A stretch of DNA of 64,000 nt from CAYWWM01 sp965198025 (GTDB lineage Bacteria > Acidobacteriota > Terriglobia > 2-12-FULL-54-10): positions 2,418,001 through 2,482,000 of the forward strand of contig OZ240237.1 in assembly GCA_965198025.1 (NCBI GenBank), read 5' to 3'. The number at the start of each line of letters is the position of its first letter. Position 1 is the first letter of the stretch. The position numbers and the translations under genes were made by a program. The notes below the pieces were generated by a model, which saw nothing but the letters and a program-made list of their open reading frames with translations, was not told the origin of the DNA and did not search any database. Below, piece after piece: positions 51,733 to 60,286 of this stretch.

Positions 51733-52650
51733 TTATTCCTTGCTCCCCACCCCGCGCCCCCGGATATGACGCGGATAGACCCCGCTCAGTTCCGTCAGCA
51801 TTTTTCTGGCGGCTGCGTGCGTTCGCCGCGTGATCTGTTCAATGTTCATCCCGAGCGCCGGAGGATGGGAGGGTAGATTATCGAAAATATCTGTCAGGAT
51901 CCTCGACGCCATCGCCGTCGTTTTCTCGGCAGCCTTTGCCGGCTCGCCCGCCTGCTCGATCCCCCATGCTACGTTCCGCGGCACGTCCACTCCCAGCCAC
52001 TCCAGAAATTCCACGTCCCGCAGGTTGGTTATCGGAGAAAAACTCAGGAAGATTCGCACGTCCAGGCCGTTCAAAGCTTGCAACAGGTCCACTGTGTCAT
52101 TCGGGTCAAACAGCACCTGCGTCGTGAAGAACCGCAGCCCGTGCTCGTACTTGCTGCGAATCCGAGCCGCTTCCCGTGAGCGGCTCGGGATGGCAATGCC
52201 GCCGAGGAAGAAGTCGATGCCCGTTGCCGACGCGAGCTCGCCCGCCTCCAAAACGCTGGGCCCGGAATACTCGGTCGCCGCCGACTCGCCCCCCACCAGA
52301 ATGACGTTCCGCACACCGTATCGTTCATAGGTTTCCTGGAACCAGTCGCGCTGCGTCTCCGCCGTCTCCCGCACCGTGACCCGGTTGACGACAGTCTCCA
52401 TGCCGACCGCTTCCTGGATTGCCCGCGCAAACACACGCGGCTCGATGCGCTCTGGCAGACGTGTGCGCCGTTCTCCCTGACGGGACTCCTCGATGATTTC
52501 CGGGATGTTGATCGCATCGACGGTTTCAGAAAGGTCCCGGACCAGCTCCAACTGAGTTTCTAGTTCGGCCGAGGCTCCGGCTTTCGGCGGAATCAATTCA
52601 AAGAAAATCACAGGCCGTGCCGGGTCTTGGATTCTAGCCTTCAACTCCAT
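51733..52650 (-). CDS. Methylenetetrahydrofolate reductase family protein
   Basis: A 305-residue flavin enzyme of the MTHFR barrel family, which reduces methylene-tetrahydrofolate to the methyl form. It begins FFELIPPKAGASAE (the family FEFFPPK motif), then DAINIPEI, TVRETAETQRDW (in place of the usual D/N-x-T motif), NVILVGGESAA, FFTTQVLFDPND and VPRNVAWGIEQAG. It is shorter and more diverged than E. coli MetF, so a corrinoid- or ferredoxin-linked variant is possible. GGAGAAGAG just before ATG 52650 sets the start. It is divergent from the S41 protease gene and 16 bases upstream of the dehydrogenase gene on the same strand. Confidence 0.82.
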   Translation of the reverse strand: MELKARIQDPARPVIFFELIPPKAGASAELETQLELVRDLSETVDAINIPEIIEESRQGERRTRLPERIEPRVFARAIQEAVGMETVVNRVTVRETAETQRDWFQETYERYGVRNVILVGGESAATEYSGPSVLEAGELASATGIDFFLGGIAIPSRSREAARIRSKYEHGLRFFTTQVLFDPNDTVDLLQALNGLDVRIFLSFSPITNLRDVEFLEWLGVDVPRNVAWGIEQAGEPAKAAEKTTAMASRILTDIFDNLPSHPPALGMNIEQITRRTHAAARKMLTELSGVYPRHIRGRGVGSKE

Positions 52651-53006
52651 CTCTTCTCCGCTTCGCGCAGCCCTCACTTTCCCGGATTACCGAGGAGTGT
52701 GCCGGGATCGTTGCCGCCCCAGGTCTCCCGTCCCTGAAAGGTAAATCATAGTACGAAATCTCCCTTTCAATGGGTGCTCGCTGCCTTGGGCCTCTTCTGG
52801 TCATCCATCTCATGCTTTCCTCTGAATTCCAGTCCTCAAGGCAACCGGTCCGTTCCATCCCGCTTCCGATCTCTTGGCAGCAGGAAGTGACCCGTGCTCT
52901 TTTTGTTCAAAAGAGCAACCCAGCGCCCCGGCCAACACCCGGCAGCCGCACCACAACGGATGGAACTGACCCGAGTCCTGTGCAAGTAGGGGTACAATAG
53001 ACAAGT
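52651..53006. other. Divergent intergenic region with one hairpin
   Basis: These 356 bases contain no ORF worth calling. There is an 8-bp hairpin GCTCTTTT/AAAAGAGC at 52896-52916 and a candidate -10 (TACAAT) at 52993-52998 for the S41 gene. I find no SAM, THF or SAH riboswitch that I can support upstream of the folate gene. Confidence 0.5.
52993..52998 (+). promoter_or_regulatory. Candidate -10 box for the S41 protease gene
   Basis: TACAAT lies nine bases before ATG 53007. No ribosome site fits between them, and a start of transcription near 53005 would give a nearly leaderless message. The -35 is not clear. Confidence 0.35.
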
Positions 53007-54548
53007 ATGCAGTATTGGATTCTCGCTTCCCTCCTCTGTTGCCTCCCGGTTGCATCTTCCACTGCTCAGGACCGGGCTGCGGAGCAGCGGGCGGATGAAG
53101 AAATTCGCCGCAGCCTTGAGAAAATCACGCGTGTCTACCATGAGGCCTCAACGCACCTAGCCGATCCCGTAGACCCGGAACAAGCTGTTTACGAAGGCGC
53201 CATCCGTGGCGCTCTCTCGAAGCTCGATCCATTCTCCGTGTTCCTCGATTCGGGCCAGTTTCTCGCCCTCCAGCGGCAGCAGCGCGGCGTCCAGCAAGGG
53301 TTTGGCGCCATCCTCAGCTTGCAGACCGGACAGGTCACCGTACTGCAAGCCATACCGGAGGCTCCCTTTGCCAGAGCGGGCCTGGGACCGGGCGACCGCA
53401 TTATCCGGATTAACGGCCATCGAGTGGCGGCCATGAACTTGCGCGAACTCGTCGAGTTGCTCCAGGCAGCCCGCTCCGAGCGGGTCCAGCTCTCCGTGAT
53501 ACGCAGCGGTCAGGTCGTCTCAGAAGATTTCGACCTCGACCCCACGGAAGTTCCTACTGAGACGGTGGATAAGAAATTCTGGATCGAGCCCGGCATCGGG
53601 TATATGCACGTGGCCCATATCGAGCGGAGCACCCCCGAAGAAATGCGCTCCCTTCTCGCGGAATGGATTCCGCAGGACCTTCGTGCCTTGCTCCTCGATC
53701 TGCGGGGCGTTCCAGGCGGTTCCCTGGACGCGGCCGTTGAGGTCGCCGGTCTGTTTCTGCCGCACGATTCCCTGATCACGAGCCTACACGGCCGGTCCAT
53801 GCCTGTGCGGGAGTATCGGGTCGAGCAGCAACCGCTGGTTCCCTCACTCCCCGTGGTTGTGATCCTGGACCGTAGGACGGCGAGCGCGGCTGAAATCATC
53901 GCAGCAGCCTTGCAGGAACATGACCGGGCCTGGCTGGTCGGTGAGGCCAGTTTCGGCAAGGGTGTGGTGGAATCCGTCATGCCGCTGGGCGAAAGCACGG
54001 CCCTCGTTCTCACGGTTGCCCGCTATCTCACCCCCTCCGGACGATCTGTACAACGCCCCTTGCCCGGAACCGCTTTGGCTGATATTCTAAGCGGGACGGA
54101 AAGGGCCTTTACCACCGGCCGCGGTCGCCCACTCACAGAGCTCGGGGGCGTGGAGCCGGACCAAAAAGCGGAGTCGTGGCAGCTCGATCCTTGGGCGCGC
54201 TTTTTGGAAGAGAGCACTGCGTTCATCAATTTTTCGCAGCGCCACCTGGAACGGCGTGGGAGGATTGGCCAGGATTTTGTTGTTGGCGATTCCGTGATCG
54301 AGGATTTCCGCCGGTTTCTGGAGGAATCCGGCGTGATGATTGCTCCTTCGTGGGAAGACCACGTGCCGTTTTTTAAGGCGCGTATCCAGACCGAGTTGTT
54401 CAACTTGGTCTTCGGAATTACGCGCGGGAATGAAGTCGAGGTAAAGGCGGACCCGCAAGTGCAGGCGGCCCGGCAAGCGGTCGCCCAGGCTCGTGAGTTA
54501 GTCACTGCGGAGACTGTCGCAGGGATGCGAATACGCCCGAGGCCGTAA
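53007..54548 (+). CDS. S41-family C-terminal-processing protease
   Basis: A 513-residue exported serine protease (signal peptide about 1-20, SSTAQ). It has an N-terminal helical region, a PDZ domain (about 95-175: FGAILSLQTGQVTVLQAIPEAPFARAGLGPGDRIIRINGHRV) and the S41 core with the Ser/Lys dyad: Ser293 in RRTASAAEIIAAA and Lys318 in GEASFGKGVVESV, 25 residues apart as in Tsp/CtpA. The last 120 residues are a helical extension. Such enzymes trim or degrade periplasmic proteins by their C-termini. It heads a run of envelope genes that includes the Skp homologue. Confidence 0.9.
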   Translation: MQYWILASLLCCLPVASSTAQDRAAEQRADEEIRRSLEKITRVYHEASTHLADPVDPEQAVYEGAIRGALSKLDPFSVFLDSGQFLALQRQQRGVQQGFGAILSLQTGQVTVLQAIPEAPFARAGLGPGDRIIRINGHRVAAMNLRELVELLQAARSERVQLSVIRSGQVVSEDFDLDPTEVPTETVDKKFWIEPGIGYMHVAHIERSTPEEMRSLLAEWIPQDLRALLLDLRGVPGGSLDAAVEVAGLFLPHDSLITSLHGRSMPVREYRVEQQPLVPSLPVVVILDRRTASAAEIIAAALQEHDRAWLVGEASFGKGVVESVMPLGESTALVLTVARYLTPSGRSVQRPLPGTALADILSGTERAFTTGRGRPLTELGGVEPDQKAESWQLDPWARFLEESTAFINFSQRHLERRGRIGQDFVVGDSVIEDFRRFLEESGVMIAPSWEDHVPFFKARIQTELFNLVFGITRGNEVEVKADPQVQAARQAVAQARELVTAETVAGMRIRPRP

Positions 54549-54609
54549 CAGGCTTCCCGAAAACCTGTTGCTCAATTCTACGGGGGCAACCCTCAAGAGG
54601 GAGGATGAA

Positions 54610-55470
54610 GTGCTTACGAATCGAGTGCGAAACTTGTTGGGATGGGCGGGAGCCATTTTGCTCCTAGGGTCGCTGGCTTCAACTGCCGCGGCGAGGAACA
54701 ATTTTGATTGTACGGTCGTGGACGAGAACGGCAATCCTATCCAAGATGGCGAAATGGTCCTGACCGAGGTTCGCAACGGCAGGGAACGGGAACGCGATAC
54801 CAACGACGATGGGCGGGTCGAGTTTCGGGGATTGGACGACGGAGCCTACCGCATCCGCGGAAACGTCGATGGCTATATCGTTTCAGACTCCCCTCCCATG
54901 GAGATCTCTGGAGACATCACCAAGCCGTGCAACTATACGCTCGTCAGCGTGAACCATGCCAACGCCATGCTGCAACGAGTCCAGACGCTGACCCGGCAGA
55001 GGAATCTCGAGGAAGCGGAAGCGGAAGGGTTGAAAGCGGTGGAACTGATGCCGGAAGAAGCCAGCGCGCACTTCGTGCTGTCCGTTGCCTATGCTTCAGG
55101 AGGAAAGGAACAGGAAGCCATAGCCGCAATCGAAAAGGCCGCGGAGCTCAACCCCGCACAGTTCCAGGCTAGAGTCCAGTTGGTTACAATGAGGGCCATG
55201 GGCACGGTAGCCGACCAGTTAAGGGCAAACAACGACTTCGACGCCGCCATTCGGAAATACGAAGAGATGATCGAGCTCAATCCCACGAACGCGAACGTGT
55301 ATTACAACATGGCAGTCACCTACGATCGCGCTAACATGCTCACTGAAGCGATCACCGCCATCGACAAGGCGATCGCCCTGGAACCGGGAGACGCCGAATT
55401 CGCCCAGGCGAAGACCCAGCTGGAGGAAAAGTTCATGAATACGCTCAATCAGGAACTGCAGGCGCCGTAG
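54610..55470 (+). CDS. Secreted TPR protein with carboxypeptidase-regulatory-like domain
   Basis: A 286-residue exported protein (signal peptide about 1-28, LGSLASTAAA). Residues about 30-110 look like a small Cna-B/CarboxypepD_reg sandwich (CTVVDENGNPIQDGEMVLTE, RVEFRGLDDGAYRIRGNVDGY). Tetratricopeptide repeats follow (about 115-275: EEASAHFVLSVAYASGG, NANVYYNMAVTYDRANMLTEAI). It is probably a periplasmic scaffold. GTG 54610 is the start because AGAGGGAGG stands eight bases before it; an upstream TTG frame lacks such a site. Confidence 0.78.
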   Translation: MLTNRVRNLLGWAGAILLLGSLASTAAARNNFDCTVVDENGNPIQDGEMVLTEVRNGRERERDTNDDGRVEFRGLDDGAYRIRGNVDGYIVSDSPPMEISGDITKPCNYTLVSVNHANAMLQRVQTLTRQRNLEEAEAEGLKAVELMPEEASAHFVLSVAYASGGKEQEAIAAIEKAAELNPAQFQARVQLVTMRAMGTVADQLRANNDFDAAIRKYEEMIELNPTNANVYYNMAVTYDRANMLTEAITAIDKAIALEPGDAEFAQAKTQLEEKFMNTLNQELQAP

Positions 55471-55506
55471 GCCCCGCCAAAACCCGCTGCCGCTGCCCAG
55501 CCATTC

Positions 55507-55536
55507 TTGACGTGCAGCGCTGCAGCGGCTTATCAT
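55507..55536 (+). promoter_or_regulatory. Promoter of the Skp/OmpH gene with a palindromic spacer
   Basis: TTGACG (55507-55512) and TATCAT (55531-55536) are 18 bases apart. The spacer starts with the perfect 12-bp palindrome TGCAGCGCTGCA at 55513-55524, between the two hexamers, where a regulator could bind. Confidence 0.6.
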
Positions 55537-55601
55537 GGACTCAAGAAAATAAGCTCTTTCGAGCCGAGTCCACCAGGATGGAAACGGGAAAAGGAGACGG
55601 G

Positions 55602-56213
55602 ATGACAAAAATAGCTCCGGCAATTCTTGCTGTGGCCATTCTTTGTTTTGGTACGAACGCTTTCGCCCAGGGTGGTGCAGCGAATGTGGCGATTGTCAAT
55701 ATTCAGGCTGCCATTGCCCAGAGCAATGACGGGCAGAACGCCGCCCTGCAACTCCAGACCCGGTTTGGGCCGACCCGCGAAGAACTACAGCAACAGCAAG
55801 CCGAACTCCGGGAACTGCAAACCCAGTTGCAGAATCAGCAATCCACACTGAGCGACGAGGCCAGAACCCGGTTGCTGCGCAGCATTGACGACAAGACCAA
55901 ACAGTTCAACCGCAACAATGAGGACGCCACAGCGGAGTTTCAGCAGGCCGAGCAGGACGCCATCACCGAAATCGGCCGCAAGATGATGGGAGTGATTGAT
56001 GAATATGCCAGGGAGAATGGCCTTGCGATGATCCTCGATGTTTCCTCGCCGCAGACCCCTGTTCTCTACGCGGATACCGCCATCGACATCACCTCCACCG
56101 TGATCGAGATCTACAACCAGGCGACCGCCGAACCGGCGGCCAGCACGACCTCTACGCCGACCGATGCTCCGGCTGCAGTTGCGCCCCCCGCCCAGCCTGG
56201 CTCGACACCGTAA
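55602..56213 (+). CDS. skp: Periplasmic chaperone Skp/OmpH
   Basis: A 203-residue exported chaperone of the OmpH family, which holds unfolded outer-membrane proteins on their way to the BAM complex. A signal peptide (about 1-22, LCFGTNAFAQ) is followed by the short strand VAIVNIQAAIAQSNDG, the long coiled-coil tentacle (EELQQQQAELRELQTQLQNQQ and following), and the closing strand GLAMILDVSSPQTPVLYAD. A Thr/Ala/Pro-rich tail of about 25 residues is extra. AAAAGGAG precedes ATG 55602. Unlike many genomes, bamA and lpxD are not next to it. Confidence 0.88.
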   Translation: MTKIAPAILAVAILCFGTNAFAQGGAANVAIVNIQAAIAQSNDGQNAALQLQTRFGPTREELQQQQAELRELQTQLQNQQSTLSDEARTRLLRSIDDKTKQFNRNNEDATAEFQQAEQDAITEIGRKMMGVIDEYARENGLAMILDVSSPQTPVLYADTAIDITSTVIEIYNQATAEPAASTTSTPTDAPAAVAPPAQPGSTP

Positions 56214-56218
56214 TCTTG

Positions 56219-56250
56219 GGCCTCCCGGAACCGGCAGACTCCGGGAGGCC
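56219..56250 (+). terminator. 11-bp terminator hairpin after skp
   Basis: GGCCTCCCGGA and TCCGGGAGGCC pair perfectly around a 10-base loop, five bases after the skp stop codon, followed by ACTTTGCC. Confidence 0.75.
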
Positions 56251-56392
56251 ACTTTGCCATCCTTCATTTCATTCCGGTGTAAGATTCTCCGTCTCTCTTC
56301 CAACGAAAGCGATTGCGGCCTCGCTTCCGCCGTGCTAACGTAGTGCGCCTCCGAACGATACTTCGTGGCCCGTCTCGCGGAGGAGAAATTCG

Positions 56393-56950
56393 ATGAAACA
56401 AGTCGCCGTTCTGTTGTTTGTGTGCTCCATCTTCATGCCGCAGGCCATAGGAACAACGCTCACCCGCCTCGACCTCAAGGACCTGACTGCCGAATCCTCG
56501 GCGGTAGTTTACGGCAAGATTGTAGCCAGCCGTGTCGAGTGGAACCGCAACCGGACCATGATCTACACCGTTTATACCGTGGTGGCGGATCAGTATCTCA
56601 AGAGTGCGCTCGGACCCGTGTTTGAGCTGCACGAGCCGGGCGGCGTGCTCGACGGCATCGGCATGCGCGTTGCGGGCGTCCCGGCCTTCTCCGTCGGCCA
56701 GGAAGCGGTCTTGTTCGTCTGGACCGACAACCACGGACAGCATCAGGTGACAGGGTTCGAGCAAGGCTCCTTTCCAGTCCGCACGGAACCTCGGACCGGC
56801 GCCAAGGTGCTCGATCGCGTAGTCCGTCTCGGGTCGGTCCGCACGACGGAGGCTCTTGCTTCTCCGTCCAGCCGGTTTCTTCTGCAATTCTTGAATCAGG
56901 TCCGCGCATCCGTGCGCAATGCTCGTGCGGACGCCGCCCGGCCCCGATAG
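56393..56950 (+). CDS. Secreted protein of unknown function, upstream of a matrixin
   Basis: A 185-residue exported protein (signal peptide about 1-20). The mature part is a predicted beta-sandwich: SSAVVYGKIVASRVEWNRNRTMIYTVYTVVADQYLKS, VLDGIGMRVAGVPAFSVGQEAVLFVW. A similar arrangement, a small secreted protein directly before a matrixin, occurs in other Acidobacteria as far as I recall, so it may be an inhibitor, substrate or chaperone of the protease. GGAGGAG stands before the ATG, and the protease gene begins nine bases after the stop. Confidence 0.65.
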   Translation: MKQVAVLLFVCSIFMPQAIGTTLTRLDLKDLTAESSAVVYGKIVASRVEWNRNRTMIYTVYTVVADQYLKSALGPVFELHEPGGVLDGIGMRVAGVPAFSVGQEAVLFVWTDNHGQHQVTGFEQGSFPVRTEPRTGAKVLDRVVRLGSVRTTEALASPSSRFLLQFLNQVRASVRNARADAARPR

Positions 56951-56959
56951 AACACTGCC

Positions 56960-59101
56960 ATGAACCGGCCCCCCAAACCGTTGCGCGTTTTCGATGTTGT
57001 TGTTCCTTGTCTCTGCTTTGGTCTGTTCACCTTACGATGCTTTGCTGGAGTGGTTCAGCGGACGCCGCAGGGGCAGCCCCTTCATTGGAAGCTCAACACC
57101 CCCATTCCGTATGTCGTGAACCCGGGAGGCGTCACGAGGTTCCCGGGTGAGCTGGAGCGCTTGGTGGTTCTCGGCGCCGTCGAGGAGGCCTTCCGCCCCT
57201 GGACGAAAATTCCGGATTCGGCTGTTGTCGTTGTCGAAGAAGGAAGCGCGGACACCACGCTCGGTTGCCCGGACGGCCAGAACCTGGTCACGTTTCAGGA
57301 CTCCCAAACCATTCCCTTTCCCCCCGGCGTCCTGGCGTTTGCGAAATTGATCTTCGCCCCAGGCGCGGGATCCATTAATTCTCTTCCTTCGGAAACCTGT
57401 CCCCAGGTCCATCAATACAATGCCGAATTTGCCGGCCAGATCCTCGAGGTCGACATCACTTTCAATCCGGATCCTGGCGACTCGTCGTTTTCTCCCATCG
57501 GCGCCGACAACTCGATTGATCTGGTCGCAGTCGCTGCGCATGAGTTCGGCCACCTGCTGGGCCTTGACCACACGGGCGTGTTCAGTTCCATCATGAACCC
57601 CTTCGCGGAATCGGGTGCGGGCTTCGCGAGCCGCGCTGTCCGAACGGACGACTCGAACACCATTGCATGGCTCTATCCGGCGGCCACGTTTGCCGCCGCC
57701 CGTGGCTCCATCACCGGCGCCGTGACGGACTCTGGAGGCGCTCCCATCAAATCCGCCAACGTCGTCGCCTTCAGCACCACGGGAGGCGTTTCGGTTGGTT
57801 CCCAGTTGACCGGTCCCGACGGCAAGTACAGCATGGACGGCCTGCCGCCTGGCGACTATCATGTCTTCGTCGAACCACTCGACGGACCAATCAGCCTGTT
57901 GAATTTCCCAGGTTTTTATGCGGACGGCTCGGTCAATTTCGCCACCACGTTCCTGCCCGCCGAGGGAGCCTTCACGACTCTCTCCGTTCCCGCCGGCGGG
58001 TCGGCCACCGCAAACATCACAGCCTCGGACCGTCCCGCCAACGTCTTGAACATTGCTCAACTTGGGATCAGCACTCGGCTCGGCTCGGGAGGAACTTCGT
58101 TCTTGTTCGGCACTTCCCCGCTCTTCCTGCCCCGGGGTAACTCCTACGATATCTTCGTCACAGGCCAAAACCTCTCGGGCGACGCCAATTTGACGGCTCT
58201 CGGAAACGGCTTGACTGCCGGCCCGACCACCGATGCCACTTTGCCGAACGGCCGGCGCGTCCGCCAGCAAACACTGACCCTCAGCAACTCGGCCCAGCTC
58301 GGCCCTTCCAACTTGCATCTCGCCAACCCCGGTTCCACTTCGGTGATCCCGGGTGGCATCATCACCACGGTCAATCCGACAATTGGAACTCCTTTACGCA
58401 ATTCCGGAGGGTTTGGCACAAGTCTCGCTCCCGGGACGCTGGTTTCCATTTTCGGAACCGACCTCGCCAACGGAACGGAAGGCTGGCTCGGCCCGCCGGC
58501 TCCTACCCGGCTGGGCGGAGTCCGGGTCAAGGTGGGCGGACGCTTCGCCCCTGTCTTTTTCGCTTCGCCGGGTCAGATCAACGCTCTCATTCCTTACGAG
58601 ACAACCGGCTCGGCCACCGCGATCACGGTCGTTACCGGACCGAATGCAGCCGGAAACACCGTCACGGTCAACCTCAGTCCTACTGCCCCGGGGATCTTTG
58701 TCGTCGGAGGGGATCGCGAGGACCGGGGAGCCATCCTCAACGGTTCGGACAACACGGTCGCGGCTCCCGAGGGCGTGTTTCCCGGCTCGCATCCGGCCCG
58801 CCCCGGCGATGTAGTTGTAATTTACGCCGCGGGCCTCGGTCCGGTGACTCCAGCCTTGCCGAGCGGCATAGCCTCCGGCGCCAACGGCACCGCAATTCCG
58901 TTACTGAACAATTTTCCCTCGGTCACGATTGGAGGCCGGGAAGCTGCGATCCAGTTCGCTGGTCTTGCGCCGGGGTTTGTGGGTTTTTACCAATTGAACG
59001 TCGTGGTACCGTCCGGGCGGACGGGTGAGGCAGTCCCCGTTGTCATCACCACCTTCGAAGGACAAACCAGCAACACTGTCACCATGGCCGTCAGCAACTG
59101 A
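56960..59101 (+). CDS. Matrixin metalloprotease with carboxypeptidase-regulatory domain and TIGR03437 C-terminus
   Basis: A 713-residue exported protease. After a signal peptide (about 1-30) the catalytic domain has the zinc site HEFGHLLGLDH (His194, Glu195, His198, His204) followed by SSIMNPF, the Met-turn. Residues about 248-330 are a carboxypeptidase-regulatory-like domain (GSITGAVTDSGGAPIKSANVVAF, GKYSMDGLPPGDYHVFVEP). The last 230 residues match the Solibacter-type C-terminal domain TIGR03437 (LAPGTLVSIFGTDLA, LGGVRVKVGGRFAPVFFASPGQINALIPYE, GDVVVIYAAGLGPVTPALPSG, GFYQLNVVVP), whose function is unknown and which is typical of Acidobacteria. It acts outside the cell or on its surface. It is co-transcribed with the preceding secreted protein. 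Confidence 0.88.
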   Translation: MNRPPKPLRVFDVVVPCLCFGLFTLRCFAGVVQRTPQGQPLHWKLNTPIPYVVNPGGVTRFPGELERLVVLGAVEEAFRPWTKIPDSAVVVVEEGSADTTLGCPDGQNLVTFQDSQTIPFPPGVLAFAKLIFAPGAGSINSLPSETCPQVHQYNAEFAGQILEVDITFNPDPGDSSFSPIGADNSIDLVAVAAHEFGHLLGLDHTGVFSSIMNPFAESGAGFASRAVRTDDSNTIAWLYPAATFAAARGSITGAVTDSGGAPIKSANVVAFSTTGGVSVGSQLTGPDGKYSMDGLPPGDYHVFVEPLDGPISLLNFPGFYADGSVNFATTFLPAEGAFTTLSVPAGGSATANITASDRPANVLNIAQLGISTRLGSGGTSFLFGTSPLFLPRGNSYDIFVTGQNLSGDANLTALGNGLTAGPTTDATLPNGRRVRQQTLTLSNSAQLGPSNLHLANPGSTSVIPGGIITTVNPTIGTPLRNSGGFGTSLAPGTLVSIFGTDLANGTEGWLGPPAPTRLGGVRVKVGGRFAPVFFASPGQINALIPYETTGSATAITVVTGPNAAGNTVTVNLSPTAPGIFVVGGDREDRGAILNGSDNTVAAPEGVFPGSHPARPGDVVVIYAAGLGPVTPALPSGIASGANGTAIPLLNNFPSVTIGGREAAIQFAGLAPGFVGFYQLNVVVPSGRTGEAVPVVITTFEGQTSNTVTMAVSN

Positions 59102-59202
59102 TCTGGCTGCTCTATTTCTTCCGTCGCCCTACTGAGCCCGCACCTTTTCCTGGAAGGGGCAGTGCTCTGTTCCGATTATTGCCCCTGCTCATCCGTTACG
59201 CG

Positions 59203-59232
59203 TTGACACGGCATGGAAGTGGCCCCTAGAAT
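59203..59232 (+). promoter_or_regulatory. Strong sigma-70-type promoter
   Basis: TTGACA at 59203-59208 and TAGAAT at 59227-59232 with an 18-base spacer. Initiation near 59239 means that the ATG at 59213, inside the promoter, is not the start of the following gene. Confidence 0.65.
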
Positions 59233-59311
59233 CAAAGTAGGTCCCGTTTCGAGCCGCTTCCCGCGGATGGAACGCTGGGGGAAAAGGAAGGAGCCGGTCA
59301 AACGAATCGCC

Positions 59312-59623
59312 ATGGAAATGAATGAGGATCTCAAGCAGCTAATGAAAGAGCTCGGGATGGCAATCAACGAGTCGCTCTCGGAGTCCGAGCCGATCTCGGA
59401 CGCGATTGCAAACATTCGCGGCGCCGGCTATGACGTCTTCCTGGTTCTCGAAGCCACCATCGGGTTCAACAAGCGCTCGGAGGTGGAAGAACACTCGATT
59501 TCCCAGGAGGAAATCTCGCCCCGCAGCTCCAACGCACCCTCCGGCAAGTTGCGCCTCACTCCCCGCGATGCCGATTTCCTGAAGCTCCTCCGCATCAGCC
59601 TCGGCAAAGACAGCGAGAACTGA
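59312..59623 (+). CDS. Small cytoplasmic protein, unknown
   Basis: A protein of about 103 residues beginning MEMNEDLKQLMKELGMAINESL, followed by SEPISDAIANIRGAGYDVFLVLEATIGFN and a Ser-rich linker to a basic C-terminal helix (TPRDADFLKLLRISLGKD). It has no signal or membrane segment. I do not know the family. It has its own promoter (59203-59232). The start is uncertain: ATG 59312 fits the helix start, while ATG 59268 is also possible; an AAGGAAGGAG tract lies between them, too far from 59312 for ideal spacing. Confidence 0.6.
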   Translation: MEMNEDLKQLMKELGMAINESLSESEPISDAIANIRGAGYDVFLVLEATIGFNKRSEVEEHSISQEEISPRSSNAPSGKLRLTPRDADFLKLLRISLGKDSEN

Positions 59624-59686
59624 TCTCGCTGCCGGATCGCCTTCCGCGTTTTTTGTCTGGGTGCTCTCGCGGTTGGGTTTGGTGAT

Positions 59687-60286
59687 TCAATGCGTGAAGA
59701 AGAAACACCCGACCAGGACAGGGGTGTCGGAAATGATCACGCGGGAGTCGGCAACGCGGGCGCTCAGGTCGGACCCGATGGCTGGCTGATCCTCGATCCA
59801 CAATTCCGGCTGCAGGGAAAATCCCCCTCTTTGCGCCTCTTCGGTGACGGTGAAGTGGACGTAAGCAATCTGCCCATTCGGGAATTCTCGTTCCGAGTCG
59901 GGCGGGAGCGTAAACGTAAGCTCGAGCGTGCCCTCATCGCCGGACCCTCCCTGCAGGGTCTCGAGTTCGACACCCGCGCGCCGCGCCAGGTAGGCCGCCT
60001 CGGACCGGTCGAAGGAAAGCCGCGCAGTCGGAAAAGTAAGCCGCAGCTGCAACGTTTGAATGTTCGGAACTCCTGTGCGCCGCGTGAAAAACACGGACAC
60101 GGCCACTGGCTGGCCCGGCATCCCGACCGTCCGGCCGAATGTCAGGGAGTAGTCCCGCTCTTCCTGGTCCTCCGGGTCCGGCCCGTGATCCGTGGGCGGC
60201 TGCTGAGCGTATCCGAGCTGACCGAGCGACACGCTCAGCAACAGAGCCAGCCCCCAAGCCGGCGCCTTACTGGCCTTCGTAGACAA
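59687..60286 (-). CDS. Secreted cohesin-like domain protein
   Basis: A 199-residue exported protein (signal peptide about 1-27, LGQLGYAQ). Residues about 45-190 resemble a cohesin-type beta-sandwich: LTFGRTVGMPGQPVAVSVFFT, NIQTLQLRLTFPTARLSFDRSE, TLELTFTLPP, GQIAYVHFTVTEEA. Outside clostridia such domains serve general surface binding. The gene overlaps the end of the amidohydrolase gene by 20 bases and starts with TTG (60286) after GGGAGGGG, so its translation depends on the gene before it. No dockerin is in the window. Confidence 0.65.
   Translation of the reverse strand: MSTKASKAPAWGLALLLSVSLGQLGYAQQPPTDHGPDPEDQEERDYSLTFGRTVGMPGQPVAVSVFFTRRTGVPNIQTLQLRLTFPTARLSFDRSEAAYLARRAGVELETLQGGSGDEGTLELTFTLPPDSEREFPNGQIAYVHFTVTEEAQRGGFSLQPELWIEDQPAIGSDLSARVADSRVIISDTPVLVGCFFFTH

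Noticed and set aside
52690..52735. SAH-riboswitch-like CGAGGAG sequence near the MTHFR gene
   Set aside because: On the wrong strand for that gene, with no matching pseudoknot, and about 300 bases from the S41 start.
57032..58318. Antisense ORF of 428 codons
   Set aside because: Mirror of the matrixin gene, whose motifs and domains are unambiguous.
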